NCBI GenBank assembly: GCA_958296065.1
Contig: CATQHX010000026.1
Span: forward strand, 1-64,000
DNA from: Vicinamibacterales bacterium
GTDB taxonomy: Bacteria; Acidobacteriota; Vicinamibacteria; Vicinamibacterales; UBA8438
DNA: 64,000 bases
Direction of reading: 5' to 3'
The notes under the pieces: model-generated
Databases searched by the model: none
What the model was told of the DNA's origin: nothing
What the model saw: the letters and a program-made list of their open reading frames with translations, nothing else
Position numbers and translations under genes: made by a program
In this document: positions 11,055 to 18,559 of the stretch, one piece after another
Position numbering within the stretch: position 1 is the stretch's first letter
Layout of the letters: each line of letters begins with the position of its first letter

Positions 11055-11645
11055 TCACCCTGCACGACGCTCGATCCTGCATGGCCTCCAGTTCCTCGTC
11101 CAGTGCTCGTCCGTCTGCACGTGACCGACGCGAACGCTCTTGCAGACGTTGTCCTGGAACTCGGCCGCCGGAAACCGTCGCTCCAGCCGCAACACGAGGC
11201 CCTCCCGCTCGCCGCCGAGCATGGACGGCGTCTCGTGGGCGCGCGCCACGAAGTTCCGTATCTCGTCCATCGACTGGAAACGCCCGCGGAACAAGACCGG
11301 CACGACGGGAATCTCATGCAGCTTCGCGTAAGCCTCGAGCTCGGGAAAGGCCCCGAATGCACCATCACCGTCTCGAATCGCAAAGGCATGGAACGTCCTG
11401 TCCTCCGCCACGGGCCCGTAGGCGATGCTGTGCACCCCGTAGATGTCCTCGCCGTAGAGATAGACGTCCGGCTCCTTCACCTTCCAGGCATGGTGCTTCT
11501 TCACCATGGCCATCCACTTGCCGTCGGAAGGAACCGACACGCTGCGCGCGTAGACCTTGCCAGCGTGCAGCAGCGTGTTGCCGCCGTCGAGCTTCTCCGT
11601 CACCACGACCGCGTCCTCCAGGAATCGGGCCGCGTTTCGGTGCAC
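11055..11645 (-). CDS. RNA ligase-family (nucleotidyltransferase) protein, 5'-truncated
   Basis: 196 residues. VVVTEKLDGGNTLLHAGKVY is motif I of the RNA ligase/DNA ligase superfamily, with the lysine as adenylated nucleophile; VYLYGEDIYG fits motif III/IIIa and REGLVLRLER motif IV. Family members repair RNA nicks. The first usable start is a GTG at 11645, but family-like sequence (WSPTIGRGDDV) continues upstream in the same frame to about 11690, where no start exists before a stop. The N-terminus was therefore cut by the deletion that joined it to the PIN gene remnant just upstream. The nucleotidyltransferase core is intact, but expression would rely on the weak GTG. Confidence 0.75.
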   Translation of the reverse strand: MHRNAARFLEDAVVVTEKLDGGNTLLHAGKVYARSVSVPSDGKWMAMVKKHHAWKVKEPDVYLYGEDIYGVHSIAYGPVAEDRTFHAFAIRDGDGAFGAFPELEAYAKLHEIPVVPVLFRGRFQSMDEIRNFVARAHETPSMLGGEREGLVLRLERRFPAAEFQDNVCKSVRVGHVQTDEHWTRNWRPCRIERRAG

Positions 11646-11689
11646 GTCGTCGCCTCTCCCGATGGTTGGTGACCACGCCCACCCCCGGC

Positions 11690-11874
11690 ATCCCCGAGAG
11701 ATTCAGCCGCCCCCTGTATTCGTGCAGGATCAAGCCTCTGTCGTCAATCGCAACGACCTCCCCGGCCGCCAGAGACTTCAGCCTTTCCACGCAGGCCAAC
11801 TGACAGCGCGCGTCGGCGTGGGTCTCGCGCCCATTGGCGGCCATCGCGACGTTCGTATCCACCACGAATGTCAT
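11690..11874 (-). pseudogene. PIN-domain ribonuclease, N-terminal remnant
   Basis: Sixty residues match the start of a PIN-like nuclease: FVVDTNVAMAANGRE carries the first catalytic aspartate, and later come VVAIDDRGLILHEYRGRL and SGMPGVG. Family members continue for another 80-100 residues with further acidic residues; here sequence similarity ends near 11690 and the frame runs into the RNA ligase gene out of phase. The ATG overlaps the ATPase stop as ATGA, so the pair was translationally coupled. An ATPase with a PIN partner is a plausible toxin/effector arrangement, now broken because the nuclease lacks most of its active site. Confidence 0.65.
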
Positions 11875-13232
11875 CCGGACTGCGCCATCCTTCTCTTCAG
11901 GGAAGCCTCGGAAATCGCCGCAATCTCACCCATTTCGTCTCCGAAGAAGTTCTCCGGCCAGTTTTCGATCTCGCCCCATTCGTTGAGGAGCAGATCGGAA
12001 ACCTGCGCCTTGCCTCGATTCGAGGAAACGAAGTACAGCTTCACGTCCTCCGAAGATATCTTCTGCTCCGCCACTCTCCTCTGCAAACGCCGCATCAGGT
12101 GCTCGCTGTGACTCTCGACCACAATCTGCACGTTTCGTACGGCGGCGACGTTCAACATGACGTCCGCCAGACCACTCTGCACGGCGGGATGAAGATGAAT
12201 CTCCGGCTGCTCCATCAGCACCGTCGAGCCTTCCGGGACGTAGTAGAGCAGAACCAGGACCGGCAGCACCTGCGACACGCCGAATCCGACGTCGGTCAGT
12301 GACGTCGTTGCTGCCAGCGCAGATGTCTTGACCAGTGCTCGATACAGGTTGGTTCCTCTTGCGATCTCCTTGATCTCGAATTCTCGAATCAGTCCCAGCT
12401 CGTGCAGCCAGTAGGCGATCATCTCCTGGAACGGTCTTCGTCGCATCCGATAGCCGAGACTCCGCGTCTCCTTTCGAACCGTAGCGGCAAGCATTGCGTC
12501 CATCGTCCGCTCACCGCGCTGGCCGACGTCCTCGGGACTGGCTCCCGCCCAGTGATACTCCCGCCGAGGGTGCTCCCGCAATGGCCCAAGGTAATAGATC
12601 GAGTCCATCAGGTTCTCATACGCCAGCTCAAAATCTCCAAGGAAGCCCGAGTTCTGAAAATAGCTCCTGGCTTCGCTCGGGAACATGTAGCTCTTGACCG
12701 GCGACGGCAACGGCCAGGGGCGACCCTGGTTACGCAGGAACCAGAACTCCGACGCATCGGTCGCCAGTTCGAATCTCTCCTTGGTTCCCGGCTTGGGTTG
12801 CAGCCCGAACCTGGTATCGGCGAAACGATACTCCAACTCGCGCGGCCACAAGCGCTTGTTCCGTAGACCGACTTCGCACCGGGTCTGAATACTGTTACCC
12901 TCGAATAGTGCAGTAGGCGATGGCTCCAGCGGATCATGGATGGCAAGCGTCCCAGGTAGCGTCCAGTCGAGTACCCAACTCATCGCCTGGCTCTTGTCGT
13001 GCTTGTAGACGGCGTCCTCGAAGGACCCCAGATTCACCATGTGTCCTGGTCCGCCGAAGTCGAGGACGATGCCACGGTCGGTCGCGTTTCTGGTCTGTTT
13101 CAGAAGCAGGAGTAGATGCAGGAGGCTGCTCTTCCCGGCGCTGTTGGTGCCGAAGAACCCCGTCACCTTGCCGAGTGTCAGGTCGGCTTCCCGCCATGCT
13201 TTGAAATTCTTAAGACTCAGGCGGTTCAGCAT
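11871..13232 (-). CDS. AAA/ABC-type ATPase (DUF3696-like, SMC/RecF-related)
   Basis: 453 residues. Walker A GTNSAGKSSLLHLLLLLK follows an N-terminal LKNFKAWREADLTLGKV strand as in RecF/OLD-like ATPases. The C-terminal half has the signature region SLTDVGFGVSQVLPVLVLL, Walker B and catalytic glutamate VLMEQPEIHLHPAVQ and the H-loop IVVESHSEHLMRRL. A long middle insert separates the halves. Such DUF3696-type ATPases usually act with a nuclease or effector partner; here the partner is the PIN gene, which overlaps its stop codon by ATGA but is truncated. No Toprim domain is seen. The protein is intact, so the system lost its effector rather than its sensor or motor. Confidence 0.82.
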   Translation of the reverse strand: MLNRLSLKNFKAWREADLTLGKVTGFFGTNSAGKSSLLHLLLLLKQTRNATDRGIVLDFGGPGHMVNLGSFEDAVYKHDKSQAMSWVLDWTLPGTLAIHDPLEPSPTALFEGNSIQTRCEVGLRNKRLWPRELEYRFADTRFGLQPKPGTKERFELATDASEFWFLRNQGRPWPLPSPVKSYMFPSEARSYFQNSGFLGDFELAYENLMDSIYYLGPLREHPRREYHWAGASPEDVGQRGERTMDAMLAATVRKETRSLGYRMRRRPFQEMIAYWLHELGLIREFEIKEIARGTNLYRALVKTSALAATTSLTDVGFGVSQVLPVLVLLYYVPEGSTVLMEQPEIHLHPAVQSGLADVMLNVAAVRNVQIVVESHSEHLMRRLQRRVAEQKISSEDVKLYFVSSNRGKAQVSDLLLNEWGEIENWPENFFGDEMGEIAAISEASLKRRMAQSG

Positions 13233-13289
13233 GGCGATCGCTCCTGCCGAAAATCACGTGGACCCGATGGTTGCACCGTGCTCGTCCCG

Positions 13290-13409
13290 TCATCCGAACA
13301 GCAAACCCTGGAAGTCGTCATACCCCAACTCACCCAGACACCGATTCCTCGGCTCTGCGTTCTCCCGCTTCAATTCTCGGAGCCGCCGCACGGCCTCCTT
13401 GTGGCCCAC
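13290..13409 (-). pseudogene. hsdM: hsdM C-terminal remnant
   Basis: Reading the minus strand from 13409 gives HKEAVRRLRELKREN, then an ending CLGELGYDDFQGLLFG and TGA. This matches the HsdM coiled-coil end (the copy at 5369 ends EAVRKLRELERER ... YLAELGYE). Only about 38 codons remain. Directly upstream is the short block also found upstream of the intact hsdM (about 7323-7353), so a deletion appears to have removed everything between the leader and the last 120 bases of a second hsdM. A 3' hsdS is not present. Confidence 0.6.
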
Positions 13410-13573
13410 GTGAGCAGATCATAGCCTCCATCGTCGCCGGAAGCAGATCGCGCGCGACCGCGCTTCCATCGAGAGGGCCGCTCTCGGTATAGGGCCGCAG
13501 GCAACTCGGTAGTTGCCGGCGCCGGCTGAAACAGGCGCCGGTCACCTCCCCATCCGCGGCCGCGATGCCCGAA

Positions 13574-13815
13574 GTTCAAGCACCCCAGGTGCAGGCGTTC
13601 GGCCAGAATCTCCGCCGATTCCGCCAGCCGGGTCCAGGCCGGTTGAAGTACTGGTTGCCGTCGGCCATCACCACCCGCCCGTTGCGGACGGCGGACAACT
13701 GCTGCCTTCCGATCGGCCGACCAGCACCGGCACCTCGCGAGCCACGCTCGATGTCGACGCCGGAGGGCATGATCGCGATCACGTCGGGGTCGGCGGCTAC
13801 GAGCGCCGCCGTGTC
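13574..13815 (-). pseudogene. BtuF-like substrate-binding protein, C-terminal remnant
   Basis: The minus strand reads AALVAADPDVIAIMPSGVD, later AVRNGRVVMADGNQYFNRPG, which are the closing motifs of cobalamin/iron-chelate ABC substrate-binding proteins (the DGNQYFNRPGP segment is diagnostic). After that a frameshift near 13620 replaces the expected C-terminal helix. The N-terminal two thirds are missing. It is non-functional debris between the hsdM remnant and the aspartic protease gene. Confidence 0.55.
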
Positions 13816-13851
13816 TAGACGGTTCGTCCCGGCTTCTGCGGGCCAGTGCGT

Positions 13852-14265
13852 CTATTTCAGCTTCAGCAGCGGGTAGTCGGGGTATCGCGGCGTGACCGTC
13901 CGGTTCGCGCAGTCAGCGATGAGGTCGAGGGTCTCGAGCACGACCTGGCCGATCAGCGGCTCGCTCAACGGCGGTCCGACGATGCAGTTCATCACCATTG
14001 CTCGGTTCCCGATCCGCACCGACACCGGGCCTGCCAGCGGCTGCTCGTCCCGCCGTTCGTCGGCGTAGCTGACGAACGCGGTTCCCTTGTTGCCGAGCCC
14101 GAGGCGTTCCACTACGTTCTGCGGGAGCATCAGCGTCACCGCTCCCGTGTCGATGATTCCCTCCACGCTGGTCTGGCGAATATCGGACTCGTCGCAGCCG
14201 CCGCGAAGGAAGTGCTCCCGGTCGCCCTCGTTCTCGAGGGTGACTTCGGTTCGGGTTTCACCCAT
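13852..14265 (-). CDS. Clan AA retropepsin-like aspartic protease
   Basis: 137 residues with the single-lobe aspartic protease core: the active-site triad is in VEGIIDTGAVTLMLPQNVVE, followed by the flap region and the family ending IGQVVLETLDLIAD plus PRYPDYPLLKLK. Such bacterial single-lobe enzymes work as homodimers on unknown substrates. A related but degenerate copy lies at 29718-30092. No signal peptide or membrane segment is visible, so it is likely cytoplasmic. It stands alone, flanked by remnants. The start at 14265 fits the usual family length of about 110-140 residues. Confidence 0.78.
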   Translation of the reverse strand: MGETRTEVTLENEGDREHFLRGGCDESDIRQTSVEGIIDTGAVTLMLPQNVVERLGLGNKGTAFVSYADERRDEQPLAGPVSVRIGNRAMVMNCIVGPPLSEPLIGQVVLETLDLIADCANRTVTPRYPDYPLLKLK

Positions 14266-14762
14266 CGGTTCGTTGTTCGGATTCTCGCTTCTCGGCCCTC
14301 ACCTGGCAAGCGTCGTCGTCCGTGGCAAGTCCACCTTCGCCCGCGTGTCCGCTCGCGCCGGCGGGGCCGGTTCCCGGCTTGCCGCCACCCACGCCCTCCG
14401 TCCTGCTTCGGTCTCGTTTGAGAATGGGGGGCGAAGGAGTTGAGTGCCGAGGGTGGGGATCGAATAAGCCACGCAACCCATTTATATGCAGCAGTTTACA
14501 GGTTTACTGATTTCCGTTTTCCCACATTCCATACCACCCGTACGATTGGTCGCGGGATGGCGGCCGTGAGCGAAAAGCCCGGCGCCGCTAAGCTCCCAAA
14601 CTTCGCTCAAGATGGAGGATTCGCCGATGTTCCCAGCGATTCCCTGCCCGCCCGAACCACGCGTCGCAGGGCTGCTATCCCTCCGCCTGCAGCAGTCGCA
14701 GGTCCCGAGTATGGTACGCCGCCGGCGGGAGCGTTTCTCGCACTCCGGTTCGCGCGCAAATC
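14266..14762. other. Intergenic stretch without a recognisable gene
   Basis: About 500 bases. The first part is GC-rich with low-complexity frames, then an AT-richer patch near 14470-14540. I found no domain, array repeat or RNA in it. Confidence 0.35.
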
Positions 14763-15132
14763 CTATTCGGGCTCCGCAGTCCTCGCGCGTGCCAGCTCCA
14801 GGACATCCTCCTGCGTCATCGGGCTCCGCGGGTGGTGGCTCGAGTCGACCCCGGGCGGACGGAACGCGATGTAGCGGTGCGCGAAGAGCGTAGGCGCCAG
14901 CATCACGGCGTAGGTGAGCGCCCAAATGTCAGGCCGCCGCCGGTCGTGTGCCGTGTCCAACCAGCCACCACGCAGCTCGTCGATGAAAAGCGCCAGCGCC
15001 AGGGCGCACCGGCGGCCAGCCCGTTCAGGACAGCCAAGCCCCACGCCGCACCGAGGAGCTGCCCGAACGCGATCCCGACGAGCACGCCGGTCGCCATGCC
15101 GATTCCGGTTGACCGCGCGGTGAACACCCGCA
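14763..15132 (-). pseudogene. Membrane protein, frameshifted C-terminal remnant
   Basis: Two minus-strand frames join into one membrane protein end. One gives GIGMATGVLVGIAFGQLLGA and WGLAVLNGLAAG (a hydrophobic helix); a different frame then gives ALALALFIDELRGGWLDTAH, IWALTYAVMLAPTLFAHRYI and a soluble tail MTQEDVLELARARTAEPE. The switch near 15010 needs a frameshift. I do not recognise the family. The upstream half is missing, so it is a broken gene. Confidence 0.45.
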
Positions 15133-15629
15133 ACGGGTTCATCGGAGCTGGTGATGACCGGGGCGCAGGTGCAGCGGGCCCTGGATCGCGACTTGACGCG
15201 CGAGCTGGCCCGCAGCCTGCGAGGCTCCCGAGCCTGTCGAGTATCCGCGTGCGGATGGCCTGCGAAGGGAACCGGCGGGAGCGGGAGATCGTCCGGCCGG
15301 CGAGAGCACCGATCGGCCCGGACGAAACGCTCGTCGTAGTCACCACGGACTTCTTCGCCCGGCGCGCCGCACGCGACGCCATCAGCGTCCAGCCGGCGGC
15401 GGCGCTCGCGTCTGCGCCGCTGGCTCACCGCCCGCCGCGGACACCTCGGTGCGGACAACCTCGTGACGCCGCCGCGCTGGGAAATGCCCGACCGCGGGGC
15501 GTGCTTCGGTGCGAATCCACGGTAGCAGCTCACCCGTCAGGCCCCGGCGTCATTCATTCGCCCAAGGTGGAAGACCCTCGAGCACCTCGCAGGAGCGGCG
15601 GAGCCGGCTCTCGAGGCCCGCGCTGAGGA
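15133..15629. other. Intergenic stretch without a recognisable gene
   Basis: About 500 bases with arginine-rich open frames on both strands but no domain or start/RBS pair that stands out. Probably decayed DNA continuous with the membrane-protein remnant. Confidence 0.35.
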
Positions 15630-16196
15630 TCACCGCTCGAACTCGGCACGCCGTTTCGCCAGCTCGGTCAGGATCTCGGGGGCTTCCTTCAGCGCGGCGA
15701 GCGGGCTCAGGTGCTCGTCGATGTACGCCCAGTCGAGAGCGCCAGCCTGCCGGACGATGATGCCTTCCACGTCGACCCAATCCCGCCCACGCGCAGCGAA
15801 CGCCTTCAGAACGATAAGATCCTCGGCCGAGCACGTGAGCAGCGGAACGTCACCGGGGAACGTGAACGGGGTGGCGCGTGCGACCACCAGCTCCTCGAAG
15901 GGCAGCCCGCCGAGCGCGACGTCGATGCCGACGCCGGACGTGGAGCGGAGCAACAACACGCGGTTCGTGCGCGCGAAGCCCGCGGCATCGTCGATCCGGC
16001 CCGCGTATCGGTCGAGCAGCGGCGCGATGAACGGCTCCTCGCCACCGAACCCGGTGAGCAGCGTCACATCGACGTCGATGGTCTCCCGAGGCTCGCCCCA
16101 GCGCTGCAGGGCCAGACCGCCGATGAAGCAGAAGCGCCAGTCCCGGGCTTCACAGAAGTCCTGCAGACCGACCGCGACCCGGATCAGCTCAAGCAC
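15630..16196 (-). CDS. Nucleotidyltransferase (AbiEii/MNT-like) protein
   Basis: 188 residues of the DNA polymerase-beta-like nucleotidyltransferase fold: FIGGLALQRWGEPRETIDVD carries the GG start and the Dx D metal pair, TLLTGFG and VGIDVALGGLPFEELVV the next strand and aspartate, and LLTCSAEDLIVLKAFAARGRD the C-terminal helix of the AbiEii-type set. These enzymes add nucleotides to tRNA or proteins and often act as toxins. It overlaps by 8 bases with the small gene upstream (16189-16446), which is translated first, an arrangement like toxin-antitoxin or abortive-infection pairs. All metal-binding aspartates are present. Confidence 0.82.
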   Translation of the reverse strand: MLELIRVAVGLQDFCEARDWRFCFIGGLALQRWGEPRETIDVDVTLLTGFGGEEPFIAPLLDRYAGRIDDAAGFARTNRVLLLRSTSGVGIDVALGGLPFEELVVARATPFTFPGDVPLLTCSAEDLIVLKAFAARGRDWVDVEGIIVRQAGALDWAYIDEHLSPLAALKEAPEILTELAKRRAEFER

Positions 16197-16446
16197 GGCG
16201 GGATGCCGCCCGCATGAACCAGCGCTGCTGCTCGATCAGGCCCGACGTCGGCCGCGGAGCACGCGGGGGTCTGGTGTAGTCCGCCTCGCCGCACAACAGG
16301 GCGATCGCGCGTTGCGGGTCGAGACGCCGCAGATCCTCGCGACGTACCTGCTCGAGCCGGGGTCCGGCCTCCTTCCAGGCCTGAACCCACCGCTTGCCCG
16401 CGGCGATCTGCTCGGGGCTCCAGCCCGCGAGGGGCTCATTCTTCAT
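16189..16446 (-). CDS. Small partner of the nucleotidyltransferase (putative antitoxin)
   Basis: 85 residues, helical and charged, from KNEPLAGWSPEQIAAGKRWV through GPRLEQVRREDLRRL to a tail SGLIEQQRWFMRA. I do not recognise a named domain. It sits directly upstream of the nucleotidyltransferase and overlaps it by 8 bases. I place the start at the ATG at 16446; the longer frame to 16485 begins with unrelated residues. The tight coupling and small size fit an antitoxin or accessory subunit; this is inferred from position only. Confidence 0.6.
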   Translation of the reverse strand: MKNEPLAGWSPEQIAAGKRWVQAWKEAGPRLEQVRREDLRRLDPQRAIALLCGEADYTRPPRAPRPTSGLIEQQRWFMRAASRRA

Positions 16447-16487
16447 CTCGCCATTGTAGTCACAAGCCCCGAGAGCCGCCGGCACGT

Positions 16488-16700
16488 TTGTCGGTGTGCT
16501 GGTGGGGCGACGCTCCCCTCTTCGCCCACGCCCAGCGGCTCTTCGAGTTGAAGCGCTTCGAGGTCGTCGTGCGCTTCAGTCCTCACGCAGTCACCGCAAG
16601 CGACCGCAAGGAGCTGGCAGCGCGCCTGCACAGCAACGTGGAACACATCTTCGAGCCGGTGGTCACGCCCGACGACCGCGCCTTCGAGACCGGCTACTGA
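16488..16700 (+). pseudogene. PlsC-like acyltransferase, C-terminal remnant
   Basis: The plus strand reads VCWWGDAPLFAHAQRLFELK, RFEVVVRFSPHAV and DRKELAARLHSNVEHIFEP, which match the end of 1-acyl-glycerol-3-phosphate acyltransferases (the part after the catalytic HX4D and glycine motifs). The catalytic N-terminal half is absent. It ends with TGA at 16700, about 50 bases before the conserved flank of the first CRISPR array. Confidence 0.5.
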
Positions 16701-16750
16701 GCTCGGAACACGTGCAGGCAATCGGCCTTGGGCAGTGTCGGTGAAGTTGG

Positions 16751-16804
16751 AGTTCGGTACGAACGCCACGTGTAGACGTCCGGTTCCATCCAGCTTCTTC
16801 CCAA
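16751..16804. promoter_or_regulatory. CRISPR array flank (leader or trailer), copy 1
   Basis: These 54 bases precede the first repeat of the array at 16805 and are repeated at 48708-48761 with two mismatches by my reading (both begin agttcggt and share gaacgccacgtgtagacgtc). A conserved flank next to the array edge is what a leader looks like. However, compared with canonical I-E repeats the array reads in reverse here, which would make this the trailer side. Confidence 0.6.
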
Positions 16805-17001
16805 GGTTCATCCCCGCGCGCGCGGGGCAACCACGTTCGCCGGGCCAGCCACAGGTACAGGTCGAGGTTCATCCCCGCGCGCGCGGGGCAACCCACGGCG
16901 AGATAGAGATCAGCAACCCCGAAGCGGGTTCATCCCCGCGCGAGCGGGGCAGTCCGAGCTTCTCTTTCTTACGGGATCATCCCCGCGTGTGCGGCCCCAC
17001 G
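16805..17001. CRISPR. CRISPR array A, type I-E-like repeats, four units
   Basis: Repeats start at 16805, 16866 and 16927 with exact 61-base spacing (28-base repeat, 33-base spacer). The repeat begins ggttcatccccgcg and holds the CCCCGC/GCGGGG hairpin; the last bases vary (gcaacc, gcagtc). A fourth unit at about 16974 is degenerate and comes after a short spacer. The form equals the reverse complement of classical I-E repeats (..CGGGGATGAACC). No cas genes are near. Confidence 0.85.
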
Positions 17002-17121
17002 GACGGCGGTTTCACGGCTGTGGCTCGCCCACTGGGCAGGCGCGGCCGCCCTCGGCGCGGTCGTGTGTCGGGGCGTGTGCGGTTCCGGTACGGTCGGGCT
17101 TCCGGCGCTTCCCGGTGCGGC

Positions 17122-17344
17122 TCAGAAGTGTGTCACGCAGTACTCGCGACCGTCGGCGTCCGTCGTGATGTCTTCCTCCTCGACGCCGGTCGACGTCCTC
17201 GTCCTCGACGCGGACGGTCACGCGTCCCTCCAACTCGGGCGGGAAGTTCACGGTATCGATCAGTCCTCCGTGCACGACGATGGTGATCTCGCCGAGGTCC
17301 GGTTTCGATTCTTTGTGAGCCTGTGTTGCGGTTGCTGCTGGCAT
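17122..17344 (-). pseudogene. Small acidic protein gene with a one-base frameshift
   Basis: From the ATG at 17344 the frame gives MPAATATQAHKESKPDLGEI, TIVVHGGLIDTVNFPPELEG and RVTVRVEDEDVD, then turns arginine-rich. Shifting by one base at the GTCGAC near 17195 restores an acidic ending GVEEEDITTDADGREYCVTH and F before a TGA at 17122. The length from ATG to that stop is 223 bases, one more than a multiple of three, which fits a single inserted base. A family of small proteins with the HGG.. and acidic DxDGR tail would explain both halves. I do not recognise a function. It sits between array fragments. Confidence 0.5.
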
Positions 17345-17410
17345 TGTCAATCCGTTCTTGGGCTTATTCGGTTTCGGGGTTTGACCGCCGGTTTTCCTTT
17401 TGCCGGTCGT

Positions 17411-17438
17411 CGTTCATCCCTGCGCGAGCGGTGGGAGC
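17411..17438. repeat. Single degenerate CRISPR repeat
   Basis: cgttcatccctgcgcgagcg at 17411 matches the array repeat with several changes. No second copy is found at 61-base spacing on either side. It is an isolated leftover of an array that once continued from 16.8 kb. Confidence 0.5.
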
Positions 17439-17630
17439 GCTCCAGCCTGAAGGCTCGTCAGAGGAACCAGATGCCCCGTGCCGCGACCGCACGGGATCGC
17501 TCCGGTGACGCCGGACTACCACCGCTGGATGGGATCGGCTCGGGCGACGTCGGCCCTCGGCCGTAGCGGCGATCGGCTTCGCACCCTGTCGGTCGCGGGT
17601 GGGTAAGCTCTAATGTGTCTGCAATCCGCC

Positions 17631-18062
17631 ATGTCCACTGACTCGCCGCAGCGCCGTGACGGGGATATCGATCCCGGGATTGCCGACGTCGTCGCTCGCC
17701 TTCAGAGCGCCGGCATCGAGACGTTCGAATCGTGCGAGGGCGGACCCGCGCATGCGTTTCATGAGCCCACCGTCCGGTTTCACGGCCAGCCCGCGGCCGG
17801 CTTTCACGCCCTCGGCGTCGCCATGGATCACGGCTGGCCTGTTGCGTCGCTCAGACGCACCTGGGCTTACGTAGATGGGGAGATCAACGGCCCCTACTGG
17901 GAGATGACCTTCTGGGAGCAGGTTCCTGCTGCCGGCTCCGCTGCAAGCGTTGGCAGTTCGCGCACTTCTCCTTCGCCCCGGTTCCCTGCCGACGATTCTT
18001 CGGCTCGATGTTGTTGCCGTCGGTGCACGCCGTATCGTCGTGGTACACACGACTCTGCGTAG
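17631..18062 (+). CDS. Conserved hypothetical protein (C-terminal part divergent)
   Basis: From the ATG at 17631 the first 85 residues are well ordered: DIDPGIADVVARLQSAGIET, FESCEGGPAHAFHEPTVRFH, then ALGVAMDHGWPVASLRRTWA and GPYWEMTFW. I have seen this layout in phage- and plasmid-borne proteins of unknown function; the ESC-x-GG-x-GHA pattern may be a metal or catalytic site. After that (from about residue 95) the sequence is serine/cysteine-rich and looks like read-through beyond the original end. It lies between array A and array B on the plus strand. Confidence 0.6.
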   Translation: MSTDSPQRRDGDIDPGIADVVARLQSAGIETFESCEGGPAHAFHEPTVRFHGQPAAGFHALGVAMDHGWPVASLRRTWAYVDGEINGPYWEMTFWEQVPAAGSAASVGSSRTSPSPRFPADDSSARCCCRRCTPYRRGTHDSA

Positions 18063-18167
18063 TGTGCCACGCTCCCACCGTCGCCATGACGTGCGTCCCG
18101 TTTTGTTCTCTACCGGCCCACTGAGGCCCGGCGGATGACTCCGTGAGCGGGGCGTGTTTTCCGCCGT

Positions 18168-18479
18168 CTATGCGGCGTCGCGATCCCGGCGGCCGGCGAG
18201 GAATCCCTCGAGTGTGCCTTCGAGCTTGCCGGTGCGGTCTCGCAGCTCGCCGATGAGCCGGGTCGTTTCGTCGAAACGCTGGTTCATCGTGTCGAAGCGG
18301 CGGTTCATCTCGCTGTTCACGTTGTCGAACCGGCGGTTCATCTCGCTGTTCACGTTGTCGATGCGCTTGTTCTGGTCGTTCATGCGGGACAACAGCATGA
18401 ACATCCCGCCGATCTGCGCTCCGAGCAGCGTCAGGAACGCCAGGAAGAGGGTGATTGTCTCAAGGGTGATGGCTTCCAT
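18168..18479 (-). CDS. Small one-TM protein with coiled-coil repeats
   Basis: 103 residues. Residues about 5-30 form a transmembrane helix (TITLFLAFLTLLGAQIGGMF), followed by a coiled coil with tandem 11-residue units: DNVNSEMNRRF occurs twice in a row, then DTMNQRFDE. The repeat is also visible in DNA as a 33-base duplication near 18300-18365. The ATG at 18479 has GGAAAGG upstream. Similar small TM/coiled-coil proteins are common in phages and plasmids, with no fixed function. A second gene of the same type, split by an IS, lies at 21.2/27.6 kb, so small membrane proteins recur between the arrays here. Confidence 0.65.
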   Translation of the reverse strand: MEAITLETITLFLAFLTLLGAQIGGMFMLLSRMNDQNKRIDNVNSEMNRRFDNVNSEMNRRFDTMNQRFDETTRLIGELRDRTGKLEGTLEGFLAGRRDRDAA

Positions 18480-18559
18480 GCTGGGCGCCTTTCCGGGGAG
18501 CGTAGCCCTGCTGTCGGTTTTCGGTCAAACGTTGCGTGAATCCGATCTCTCCCGCCGGA

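Noticed and set aside
18300..18365. ggttcatctcgctgttc repeats in the 18168 gene as CRISPR units
   Set aside because: They are a 33-base coding duplication giving the coiled-coil unit DNVNSEMNRRF; the ggttcatc match to the array repeat is coincidental and lacks the CCCCGC/GCGGGG hairpin.
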